Assembly: GCA_963605745.1 (NCBI GenBank)
Contig: CAVCWT010000008.1
Coordinates: 1-64,000 of the forward strand
Direction of reading: 5' to 3'
From: CAG-791 sp963605745
GTDB lineage: Bacteria > Bacillota > Clostridia > Lachnospirales > Lachnospiraceae
Length of the DNA: 64,000 nucleotides
A program made the translations under genes and the position numbers. The notes beneath the pieces are model-generated. The model was not told the origin of the DNA, made no database searches, and saw only the letters and a list, made by a program, of their open reading frames with translations. Below, piece after piece: positions 42,976 to 50,991 of this stretch (position 1 is the stretch's first letter; each line of letters starts with the position of its first letter).

Positions 42976-43836
42976 TCACCCGTTTCGAACATCACGATGA
43001 TATAACTTGATGCCATAGTCGCCCTTGTCCTTGAGCCTGTCATACAGCTCATTGGCCAATGTCACACTGCGGTGCCGTCCGCCGGTGCAGCCGATGGCGA
43101 TGACCAGCTGATTTTTCCCTTCCTTTACATAGTACGGAATGAGAAATTCGACCATATCCACCAGCTTTTTCAAGAATTCCTCCGTCTGCGGATACGACTT
43201 GACAAAATCCTGCACCGGTTTGTCATTTCCGGTCTGAACCTTGAGCTCATCCACATAATATGGATTCGGCAGGAATCGAACATCGAATACCAGGTCTGCG
43301 TCGGTAGGGATGCCATATTTGAACCCGAAGGAGGTCACCGAAATCATCAGCGAATTGTAATTGCGGTTTTCCTGAAAGATCCGAACCAGCTCCTGTTTGA
43401 GCTCTCTTGTCAGCAGATTCGACGTATCAATCACATAATCCGCATGTGCCTTGATGCTCCTTAGCATCTCCCGTTCCTTGTGGATGCCGTCCTCAATTCG
43501 GCCATCCGGTGCCATCGGATGTGCTCTACGGGTTTCTTTATAGCGCTTGATCAGCGTTTTATCATCGGCATCCATAAAGAGGATCTGATAGCTATATCCC
43601 TTTTCCTTCAGAGCCGCCAGGACCTCCTCCACATAGGCAAAGGGCTGATCTGCGCGAACATCCAGTCCCAGCACAACCTTGGAGATGGCATTTTCCGGCA
43701 TGTATACCAATTCCATAAAGGTATCGATCAATCGAACCGGAAGGTTGTCTACACAATAGTACCCCTCATCCTCCAGCATTTTGATCGCTGTGGCTTTTCC
43801 TCCGCCGCTCATTCCCGTTACAACCACAAATCTCAT
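42976..43836 (-). CDS. rapZ: RNase adapter protein RapZ (YvcJ)
   Basis: The 286-residue P-loop protein shows DEGYYCVDNLPVRLI, GLDVRADQPF, FMDADDKTLIKRYKETRRAHPM and the C-terminal IAIGCTGGRHRSVTLANELY site that binds GlcN6P in RapZ homologues. In this copy the Walker A reads GMSGGGKATA, so the usual Ser/Thr after Lys is Ala. In E. coli RapZ guides RNase E to sRNA GlmZ; in Firmicutes the nucleotide-hydrolysing YvcJ is linked to competence and cell envelope. The ATG at 43836 follows GGAG. Confidence 0.94.
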   Translation of the reverse strand: MRFVVVTGMSGGGKATAIKMLEDEGYYCVDNLPVRLIDTFMELVYMPENAISKVVLGLDVRADQPFAYVEEVLAALKEKGYSYQILFMDADDKTLIKRYKETRRAHPMAPDGRIEDGIHKEREMLRSIKAHADYVIDTSNLLTRELKQELVRIFQENRNYNSLMISVTSFGFKYGIPTDADLVFDVRFLPNPYYVDELKVQTGNDKPVQDFVKSYPQTEEFLKKLVDMVEFLIPYYVKEGKNQLVIAIGCTGGRHRSVTLANELYDRLKDKGDYGIKLYHRDVRNG

Positions 43837-43921
43837 AGAAATCTCCATCGTTACCGTTCACATATGCCACACTGAGGATTTTTGACACGTGCTATCCAAA
43901 GATCCGGCAAGGGAACATGCC

Positions 43922-43969
43922 CAGTTGTTCCGCAAACGCTGTGCTCGAACAGCGTTTGCAGAATAACTG
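43922..43969 (-). repeat. Family A repeat, complete inverted form, behind murB
   Basis: From the murB TAG onward the minus strand reads a 21-base arm, a 6-base loop and a 21-base opposite arm (43949-43969 and 43922-43942), 19 of 21 positions paired. The outer arm contains ACAGCGTTTGC, the same core as behind mrp and the 61.7 kb GH2 gene. This copy shows that the family is a stem-loop whose other copies keep only one arm. Confidence 0.65.
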
Positions 43970-43971
43970 CA

Positions 43972-44877
43972 CTAAAATTCGCCAAGGTATATCACTTCCT
44001 CTTCCAGATAAACGCCTGCCGTTTCCTGCACCTTATCGCGAACGGCCTCGATGAGCGCCCTCACATTCGCAGCAGATGCATGATCCTTGTTGATCACAAA
44101 GCCGCAGTGTTTTTCCGACACCTGTGCTCCGCCGATCGTAAATCCGCGAAGTCCCGCATCCATGATCAGCTTGCCGGCAAACATTCCCTCCGGACGTTTA
44201 AATGTGCTCCCGGCGCTGGGATATTCCAGTGGCTGTTTATCTCTTCTCCTTGCTGCAAAATCCTGCATTTTCGCAAGAACTGCGTCCTTGCTGCCGGGCT
44301 GCAGTTCCATTCTCGTCTCCAGCGCAATGGCAGATATTTCCTTGAACAGACTGTGGCGATATCCGAAATGCATCTCTTCAGCAGAGACGGTCCGAATGAC
44401 GCCGTCTTGCAGCAGTGTCACCTCACGAACCACCAGATCCATGCTGCCGTCATAGGCTCCGGCATTCATCACAAGAGCCCCGCCCACAGATCCCGGAATT
44501 CCGGATGCGAATTCCAGGCCCGTCAGGCCATTCTCCATCGCCAGCTGTGAAACTCTGGCAAGTGCTGCGCCTGCCTGTGCAGTAATCGTATTCCCCTCGA
44601 TTCGGATGTCACTCATGCCATCCATCGAAATCACGCATCCGTCATAGCCCCGATCTCCAACCAGAAGGTTGGAGCCCCTTCCCAGGATATACCACGGCTC
44701 CCGGATCTTATCCAGATATTGCAACAGTGCCTGCAGTTGTTCTACGTTCTGCACCGATACATAATACTCTGCCGGTCCGCCGATTCGAAAAGAAGTATGA
44801 AGCGACATCGGCTCCTTTTCTCTCACATTCTCTTTTCCGAGCAGCTCCTGCAGCTGCGTTGTCATCTCCTGCGTCAT
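43972..44877 (-). CDS. murB: UDP-N-acetylmuramate dehydrogenase MurB
   Basis: The 301-residue FAD enzyme makes UDP-MurNAc from enolpyruvyl-UDP-GlcNAc in the cytoplasm. The flavin-binding segments ILGRGSNLLVGDRGYDG, GLTGLEFASGIPGSVGGALVMNAGAY and the catalytic region YPSAGSTFKRPEG, LIMDAGLRGFTIGGAQVSEKHCGFVIN are all present; the type IIb form without the extra loop is normal in Firmicutes. It lies between rapZ and hprK. Confidence 0.96.
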   Translation of the reverse strand: MTQEMTTQLQELLGKENVREKEPMSLHTSFRIGGPAEYYVSVQNVEQLQALLQYLDKIREPWYILGRGSNLLVGDRGYDGCVISMDGMSDIRIEGNTITAQAGAALARVSQLAMENGLTGLEFASGIPGSVGGALVMNAGAYDGSMDLVVREVTLLQDGVIRTVSAEEMHFGYRHSLFKEISAIALETRMELQPGSKDAVLAKMQDFAARRRDKQPLEYPSAGSTFKRPEGMFAGKLIMDAGLRGFTIGGAQVSEKHCGFVINKDHASAANVRALIEAVRDKVQETAGVYLEEEVIYLGEF

Positions 44878-44900
44878 AGCATCAATCTCTCTATATCTGT

Positions 44901-45031
44901 TCCATCTCGGAAATTCTCAGGCCTTCCTCTTTGCCACGCCGAAGAGAAATCCACGAATGTGGTTTCTCTGACGGCGCGAGTGGAACCATGCGGTTCCACT
45001 CGAAGGCGGGCAACTTCATCTTTCAGATGAG
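44901..45031 (-). repeat. Family C element, first 131-bp direct repeat
   Basis: This 131-bp unit is identical to 45094-45224. It contains hairpins at 44943-44969 (GAGAAA stem), 44977-45002 (CGAGTGGAACC-ATGC-GGTTCCACTCG, 11 perfect pairs) and 45017-45029 (CATCT-TTC-AGATG). It lies in the murB/hprK gap, which has no gene; the open reading frame through it is only the repeat. Confidence 0.85.
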
Positions 45032-45093
45032 GTTCCCTCCGAGGAAAAGTTCGCGAAGGCGACTTTTCCGATGGACCGAGTGGAGCCGAAGGC
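45032..45093 (-). repeat. Family C spacer with two further hairpins
   Basis: Between the two copies lie GGAAAAGT-TCGCGAAGGCG-ACTTTTCC (45043-45069) and the start of CCGAG-TGGAGCC-GAA-GGCTCCA-TCTCGG (45076-45103), whose second arm is already in the next copy. The GATG linker and stem order equal those at 24.7 kb. Confidence 0.65.
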
Positions 45094-45224
45094 TCCATCT
45101 CGGAAATTCTCAGGCCTTCCTCTTTGCCACGCCGAAGAGAAATCCACGAATGTGGTTTCTCTGACGGCGCGAGTGGAACCATGCGGTTCCACTCGAAGGC
45201 GGGCAACTTCATCTTTCAGATGAG
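45094..45224 (-). repeat. Family C element, second 131-bp direct repeat
   Basis: An exact copy of 44901-45031, offset by 193 bases. It ends 10 bases before the hprK stop codon region, so it would form the first part of the hprK 3' untranslated RNA. Confidence 0.85.
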
Positions 45225-45234
45225 TTTTCCGCCA

Positions 45235-46179
45235 TTAGTCATCCTCATCACTTTCGTGTCTCTGAATCAATGCCTTCTGTACACGGTTATACAGCTCCTG
45301 CGCCGCATTGTAGCCCATCTTCTTCTGGCGGTGGTTGACGGCTGCCGACTCACAGATGATCGCCAGGTTCCGTCCGGGACGAATCGGGATCCTATGGCAC
45401 ACAACCGTATTCCCCAGGTACTCTGTATATTCCTCCTCCAGACCAAGGCGATCGTATTCCTTATCCTTATCCCACTCCTCGAGCTGAACAACAACATCAA
45501 TGTTCTGTGTCTCACGAACGCTTGATACACCGAACAACGTCTTGACATCGATGATACCGATGCCCCGCAGCTCAATGAAATGCTTGGTAATATCCGGAGC
45601 GGATCCCACCAGTGTTTCCTCGGAGACCTTACGAATCTCCACCACATCATCACTGACGAGACGATGTCCTCTCTTAATCAGCTCCAATGCCGCCTCGGAT
45701 TTACCGATGCCGCTCTCGCCGGTAATCAAAACGCCCTCGCCGTAAACATCCACCAGAACACCGTGGATCGAAATGCAGGGAGCCAGGCGAACATTCATCC
45801 AACGAATCAGTTCTGCCATGAATACCGATGTTGATTGCTTAGTCTGCAGCACCGGAACATTGTATTTCATCGCATACTTTAAAAAGACCTCATCCGGCTG
45901 CAGTTCTCTGCAGAATATAAAGCAAGGACAGCCCATTCCGAACAGCTTATCGTAGATCTCCTCCTTGCGCTCCGGCTCCATATAAGACATATAGGAATAT
46001 TCCACAAATCCCAGAATCTGGATTCTGGCCGCATCAAAATGTTCAAAATATCCCGTCAGCTGTACGGCAGGACGGTTGATGTCCGGCTGCTTGATCTTGA
46101 TTTTAGAGATATCCATATCCGGTGTCAGATTAACCAGCTTTTCTTTTTCGATGACCTCACTGAGTTTCACACTTGCCAT
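45235..46179 (-). CDS. hprK: HPr kinase/phosphorylase HprK
   Basis: The 314-residue bifunctional enzyme phosphorylates or dephosphorylates Ser-46 of HPr and Crh in response to glycolytic metabolites, controlling catabolite repression. It has the N-terminal domain, Walker A VLITGESGIGKSEAALELI near 150-170, the capping segment HRLVSDDVVEI, and the signature LRGIGIIDVKTLFG. The C-terminal helix ends with ESDEDD. The ATG at 46179 has GGAGGG upstream. Two HPr relatives in this window keep the target serine but lack the histidine. Confidence 0.96.
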   Translation of the reverse strand: MASVKLSEVIEKEKLVNLTPDMDISKIKIKQPDINRPAVQLTGYFEHFDAARIQILGFVEYSYMSYMEPERKEEIYDKLFGMGCPCFIFCRELQPDEVFLKYAMKYNVPVLQTKQSTSVFMAELIRWMNVRLAPCISIHGVLVDVYGEGVLITGESGIGKSEAALELIKRGHRLVSDDVVEIRKVSEETLVGSAPDITKHFIELRGIGIIDVKTLFGVSSVRETQNIDVVVQLEEWDKDKEYDRLGLEEEYTEYLGNTVVCHRIPIRPGRNLAIICESAAVNHRQKKMGYNAAQELYNRVQKALIQRHESDEDD

Positions 46180-46262
46180 GATTCCCTCCTTGCGGCCGCT
46201 GCCGCGCATATACCCGTCCTTCTAGTGTAACACAGTTTTGCACTTGCCATCACAGGAACTCC

Positions 46263-48227
46263 CTACATGTGCTGCTCCGGATGAAAATAACGGAACACAT
46301 TGTCTGCTGCTTCCTTTGGCAGCTCTGGAATCTCTTCCAGCTGCTCTCTGCCGGCTGCCGCCAGCTCCTCGATGGAACGGAACGTGCGCATAAGTGCTTT
46401 TTTCCTCGCAGGTCCGATTCCCGGGATCTCGTCCAGTCTCGAATGGACCTGTGCTTTCGAGCGGAGCGACCGATGATATTCAATGGCAAACCGGTGTGTC
46501 TCGTCCTGAATTCTGGTAACGAGCTTGAAGCCTTCTCCGTGCGTATCAATCGGAATCTCCACATTCTGATAATACAATCCCCTGGTCCTGTGGTGATCAT
46601 CCTTGACCATGCCGGCCACCGGAATCTGAAGGCCCAGCTCCTTCAGAACCGAGAGGCAGATGTTGACCTGCCCTCTTCCGCCGTCCATCAGGATGAGATC
46701 CGGAAACCTGGTAAAACTCCCCAGCTCCTCATCCATCTGGCGCTCCTGCAGCTGCCTCGCCTCCTGCAGTCCGTGGGTAAAGCGCCTCGTCAGGACTTCC
46801 CGCATGCAGGCATAATCATCCGGTCCCGCCACCGTTTTAATCCGGAATTTGCGGTAGTCGCTTCGTTTGGGTTTGCCCTTTTCATACACCACCATGGAGC
46901 CAACGTTGGCAAAGCCACTGATGTTCGAGATATCGTAGCTTTCCATGCGGTCTGCCTTGTCCAGTCCCAGGAGCTGTGCAATCTCCCGGACTGCTCCGAT
47001 GGTTCGTCCCTCCTCCCGGCGCAGCCGCTCCTTGTCCTTACTAAGAAGAAGCGCCGCATTTTCCATTGCGAGGGAAACCAGTCGTTCCTTTTGCCCTTTT
47101 TGCGGCACCAGAATGGTGACTTTTCCCTCTCTTTTCTGCGTCAGCCACTCCTCCAGGACAGCTCTATCCTCAATGTCCTTTGGCAGCATGATCGAGGACG
47201 GAATGAACGGGGTTCCGGCATAGAACTGCTTGAGAAATTCCGATAGAATCTCTTCCTCTGTCTTGCCGCCCACATGGTTCATATAGAAATGCTCCCGTCC
47301 CATCAGGCGTCCGTCCCGGATAAAGAAAGCCTGCACCACCGCATCTGCATCCGCATTCTCATGATCCATTGCAATTCCAAGGATATCTCTGTCCTCGCCG
47401 ACACCCTCAGACATCTTCTGTTTCTGTGCAATCTGCTGCACACTCCTTATAAGGTCCCGGTATCTGGCTGCCTCCTCGTAATTCAGCTCTTCTGCCGCAT
47501 GCTCCATCTTGCCCGTCAGATCCTTCAGGATTCTGCTGTAGTTGCCGGAGAGGAATTCAATGGCAAGATCCACCTGCTGCCGGTATTCCTCCGGCGAAAC
47601 TCCGGCCGGAACGCAAGGCCCCATGCATCGATTCATGTGATAGTTCAGGCAGGGCCGATCCTTCCCCGCATCCTTTGGCAGATTGCGGGAGCAGTCCCTG
47701 AGCCTGTACATTCGATTCAGCAGTTCGATGGTGTCATGAACGGCCGCCGCGCTGGTGAACGGGCCAAAATATTTTGCCTTGTCCTTTTTGCGGATTCGTG
47801 CGAACAAGATCCGTGGATAGGTTTCTCCCACGGTCACCTTGATATAAGGATAGGTTTTGTCATCCACCAGGAGTGTATTGTATTTAGGCCGGTGCTCCTT
47901 GATCAGATTGTTCTCCAGAATCAGGGCCTCCAGCTCGGTGTCCGTCACGATATATTCAAACCAGGCAATCTGACGAACCATCTGATCGATGGCAGGTCCC
48001 CGTCCGATATTGCTGCGAAAATACGACCGGACCCTGTTATGCAGTACCTTTGCCTTTCCTACATAAATGATGACATCCTTCTCGTTGTGCATGATATAGA
48101 CGCCCGGCTTGTTCGGCAGCTTTTTTAATTCCTCCTGAATGTCAAAGCCTGTGGATGTGATACCTTTGGAGGTCTTGGTCGTATTTTGGGCCTTTGGCGC
48201 CTTGTCTGTTTGCTGATTCTGTTCCAT
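46263..48227 (-). CDS. uvrC: Excinuclease ABC subunit C (UvrC)
   Basis: The 654-residue nucleotide-excision nuclease has the GIY-YIG domain (KPGVYIMHNEKDVIIYVGKAK near residues 40-60), the UVR domain (LEYEEAARYRDLI type, seen as EELNYEEAARYRDLI), the RNase H-like endonuclease (RMESYDISNISGFANVGSMVVYE; LILMDGGRGQVN) and a C-terminal double HhH (LDEIPGIGPARKKALMRTFRSIEELAAA). The first 25 residues are an extra polar tail. It lies upstream of hprK in transcription order. Confidence 0.97.
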   Translation of the reverse strand: MEQNQQTDKAPKAQNTTKTSKGITSTGFDIQEELKKLPNKPGVYIMHNEKDVIIYVGKAKVLHNRVRSYFRSNIGRGPAIDQMVRQIAWFEYIVTDTELEALILENNLIKEHRPKYNTLLVDDKTYPYIKVTVGETYPRILFARIRKKDKAKYFGPFTSAAAVHDTIELLNRMYRLRDCSRNLPKDAGKDRPCLNYHMNRCMGPCVPAGVSPEEYRQQVDLAIEFLSGNYSRILKDLTGKMEHAAEELNYEEAARYRDLIRSVQQIAQKQKMSEGVGEDRDILGIAMDHENADADAVVQAFFIRDGRLMGREHFYMNHVGGKTEEEILSEFLKQFYAGTPFIPSSIMLPKDIEDRAVLEEWLTQKREGKVTILVPQKGQKERLVSLAMENAALLLSKDKERLRREEGRTIGAVREIAQLLGLDKADRMESYDISNISGFANVGSMVVYEKGKPKRSDYRKFRIKTVAGPDDYACMREVLTRRFTHGLQEARQLQERQMDEELGSFTRFPDLILMDGGRGQVNICLSVLKELGLQIPVAGMVKDDHHRTRGLYYQNVEIPIDTHGEGFKLVTRIQDETHRFAIEYHRSLRSKAQVHSRLDEIPGIGPARKKALMRTFRSIEELAAAGREQLEEIPELPKEAADNVFRYFHPEQHM

Positions 48228-48301
48228 GCGTCTCTCTTTTCAGAAATGATCTGTTCCTTGGAATCCATTCCATATCCGTTTTACGTTGCCGGGCCACTCC
48301 C

Positions 48302-48343
48302 AAAACGAAACGAGCGGGACCTCATTTCGGGAGGCCCCGCTCG
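48302..48343 (-). terminator. ftsH terminator
   Basis: CGAGCGGG pairs with CCCGCTCG, with an inner CCTC/GAGG stem, followed by TTTCGTTTTG on the minus strand. It separates ftsH from uvrC. Confidence 0.75.
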
Positions 48344-48399
48344 CGCGTCATTATGAAACCCGGTATCTGTTTTCGCACATCAGAAAATTGCAGCACAGA

Positions 48400-50727
48400 T
48401 TATTTCATCTGGTCATCCAGCCGATCCACCGGAATATTCGAGAATCTGCCGCGAGGTGCATTGGATTCCGGCCGGTATGAATTCGGTGCATCTTCCTGTG
48501 TATTCTGATCCGATACATGCTGTTCCTCTGCAGAATTTTCTGACTGATTTTCTGCCGCTGATGAAACAGATGCGTCTACTACCGTGTTGACAGGCTCTGC
48601 CGTTTTTTCTGCCTGTTCCTGCTGCTCGTTCTCTTCGATGGTCTCCTTGAGCATTGCCGCGGTCTCTTCCGGAGCCTTTTTCTCTTCTTTTTCCAGCTGC
48701 TCTTTGAATTTCTCCTCGGCGGTCTTCGGTGCGTTTTCCGGTTCCGGAATTCCCTTCTGCTGACGATACAGCTTCATGAACTGCTCGCCGGTAATCGTCT
48801 CCTCCTTGATGAGATACGCCGCGATGACGTCCATGACGTCCATGTTCTCAGCAAGAAGCCTTTTAGCCTCTTCGTAGCAATCCTGCATCATCGTGCGAAC
48901 CTCTTCGTCCACACCGGCTGCCGTTGCATCCGCACAGTCCATGGCTGCTCTGCCGCTCAGATACTGATTCTCCACCGTTGCCAGTCCCATCAGACCGAAC
49001 CTGTCGCTCATTCCGTACTGCGTTACCATGGATCTTGCCAGCTTGGTTGCCTTCTCAATATCATTGGAGGCTCCGGTTGTAACAGAATGGAACTTGAGCT
49101 CCTCCGCAGCGCGTCCACCCAGAAGGCCGACAATCATATCATGCAGCTCTTCCTTGGAGTTCAGATAATGCTCTTCTTCCGGAACCTGCATGACATAGCC
49201 AAGGGCTCCCATCGTGCGGGGGACAATCGTAATTTTCTGTACCGGCTCTGCGTTTTTCTGCAGCGCATTGATGAGCGCATGACCAACCTCATGATAGGAA
49301 ACGATCTCACGCTCCTTCTGGTTCATGACGCGGTCCTTTTTCTCCTTACCCACAAGGACAACCTCAACCGCCTCCAGAAGGTCCTTCTGGCAGACATATT
49401 CGCGGTGATGCTTGACCGCATTGATGGCAGCCTCGTTGATCATGTTGGCAAGATCCGATCCAACCGCTCCGCTGGTTGCAAGTGCAATGGCATTCAGATC
49501 CACGGTCTCGTCCATCTTGACGTTTTTAGCATGAACCTTCAGGATCTCCACACGGCCCTTCAGATCCGGACGATCCACAATGATCCGCCGGTCAAAGCGC
49601 CCCGGACGAAGGAGTGCCTTATCCAGAATCTCCGGACGGTTCGTCGCTCCAAGGACCAGAATTCCTTTGGCAGAATCAAACCCATCCATTTCCGAAAGGA
49701 GCTGGTTCAGCGTCTGCTCTCTTTCCTCGTTGCCGCCGCCGTATTTAGAATCGCGGCTGCGTCCAATGGCATCAATCTCATCGATAAAGATAATGCAGGG
49801 AGCGTTTTTGGTGGCTTCCTTGAAAAGGTCACGCACGCGGCTCGCACCGACACCGACGTACAATTCAATAAAGTCAGAACCTGTCAGGGAAAAGAACGGC
49901 ACATGTGCCTCTCCTGCTACAGCCTTAGCCAGAAGGGTTTTGCCGGTTCCGGGCGGTCCTACAAGGAGGGCGCCCTTCGGGAGCTTGGCACCGATCTGAA
50001 CGTAGCGTTCCGGATTGTGCAGGAAATCCACGACCTCGACCAGGGATTCCTTGGCCTCGTCCTCGCCGGCCACATCCTTAAAGGTAACGCCGGTGTCCCG
50101 CTGTACATATTCCTTGGCCTTGGATTTGCCGACACCGCCAATGCCGCGTCCCATCTTGCGCATCAAATAGCCCATTGCGACCCACAGCAAAATGAGCGGG
50201 AGCACATAGTTGACCAGAATCACGATGATCGTATCCATCGGATCCGGCACCGAGCTGTCTACCACCGCTCCTGCTGCCAGGGCCCGTTCCGTAACAGTCT
50301 CACTGCTCTCCGACTTGCCCGTGTAGTAGCGATACGGCGCCTCATCGTCCGCAACATGGTTCTGCTTTGGTGCAATATTGATCTGGCTGTCCTCGATTTC
50401 GATTCTCGCCACCTCTCCGTTTTCGAGCATCTGGACGAATTCAGAATATGTGACAGAACTGGTCTGCGTTGAGCTCCCTCTCATGATAAGGCTCATGAAT
50501 AAAATGACACAGAAGGCCGCAATGACCATCATCATGATATTCTGCGGATTCGAATTAAAGCCGTTTCCGCCGTTCTCTCCGGAGCCATTCCCGCTGCCGC
50601 CCGAATTGCCGTTTCCGCCGGAGGAACCATTCCCCCCAAACGGATTGTCCATATGCAGGATCCGATCCTTCCAGGATCTGTGGCCTGCCTTCATCTCCCT
50701 TATTGTCTTATGCATTTGAATTGACAT
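48400..50727 (-). CDS. ftsH: ATP-dependent zinc metalloprotease FtsH
   Basis: The 775-residue membrane protease degrades misfolded and regulatory membrane and cytosolic proteins. A Gly/Asn/Ser-rich N-terminal stretch (about residues 25-55) precedes transmembrane helix 1 (IMMMVIAAFCVILFMSLIM); helix 2 is VILVNYVLPLILLWVAMGY. The AAA domain has GPPGTGKTLLAKAVAGEA, IIFIDEIDAIGRSR and RPGRFDRRI; the protease has HEVGH. The last 130 residues are an acidic Gln/Glu-rich tail not found in most FtsH proteins. The ATG at 50727 has GGAG close upstream; a start at MHKTIREM is possible. Confidence 0.95.
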   Translation of the reverse strand: MSIQMHKTIREMKAGHRSWKDRILHMDNPFGGNGSSGGNGNSGGSGNGSGENGGNGFNSNPQNIMMMVIAAFCVILFMSLIMRGSSTQTSSVTYSEFVQMLENGEVARIEIEDSQINIAPKQNHVADDEAPYRYYTGKSESSETVTERALAAGAVVDSSVPDPMDTIIVILVNYVLPLILLWVAMGYLMRKMGRGIGGVGKSKAKEYVQRDTGVTFKDVAGEDEAKESLVEVVDFLHNPERYVQIGAKLPKGALLVGPPGTGKTLLAKAVAGEAHVPFFSLTGSDFIELYVGVGASRVRDLFKEATKNAPCIIFIDEIDAIGRSRDSKYGGGNEEREQTLNQLLSEMDGFDSAKGILVLGATNRPEILDKALLRPGRFDRRIIVDRPDLKGRVEILKVHAKNVKMDETVDLNAIALATSGAVGSDLANMINEAAINAVKHHREYVCQKDLLEAVEVVLVGKEKKDRVMNQKEREIVSYHEVGHALINALQKNAEPVQKITIVPRTMGALGYVMQVPEEEHYLNSKEELHDMIVGLLGGRAAEELKFHSVTTGASNDIEKATKLARSMVTQYGMSDRFGLMGLATVENQYLSGRAAMDCADATAAGVDEEVRTMMQDCYEEAKRLLAENMDVMDVIAAYLIKEETITGEQFMKLYRQQKGIPEPENAPKTAEEKFKEQLEKEEKKAPEETAAMLKETIEENEQQEQAEKTAEPVNTVVDASVSSAAENQSENSAEEQHVSDQNTQEDAPNSYRPESNAPRGRFSNIPVDRLDDQMK

Positions 50728-50860
50728 CCTACTCCTTCTAAAACCGAGTTCCTCTTCCCTTTGGGGCCAGGGGACATTTGCCCGCAATCTGACATCTCCC
50801 GCTCGGCGCTCGTTTCTGTCCACCGATCCGTCACAGGCAAAACAACGAGCGTTTCCCACA

Positions 50861-50952
50861 TTGTCCGATTCATGTGGGGGCGAGTATAATCCTTTACAGA
50901 CTGCCTTTCTTCGATTTCACCTTATTATAAGAGGGTGACCGCTGACGGGCAA
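50861..50952. promoter_or_regulatory. Divergent promoters for ftsH and the alaX-type gene
   Basis: Plus strand: TTGTCC (50861-50866), 18 bases, TATAAT (50885-50890) toward the editing protein. Minus strand: TTGCCC (50947-50952), 17 bases, TATAAT (50924-50929) toward ftsH. The two transcripts would overlap at their 5' ends by about 30 bases or more, so the promoters may interfere with each other. Confidence 0.65.
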
Positions 50953-50991
50953 TCACGAAGATATGAAAAAAGTCTGAACTGTGAGGCTGTT

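Noticed and set aside
44874..45212. 112-codon open frame in the murB/hprK gap
   Set aside because: It consists only of translated family C hairpins and repeats; no start signal and no coding pattern. I list it as repeat instead.
49087..50472. 461-codon open frame on the plus strand
   Set aside because: Antisense of ftsH, whose domain motifs are fully present on the minus strand.
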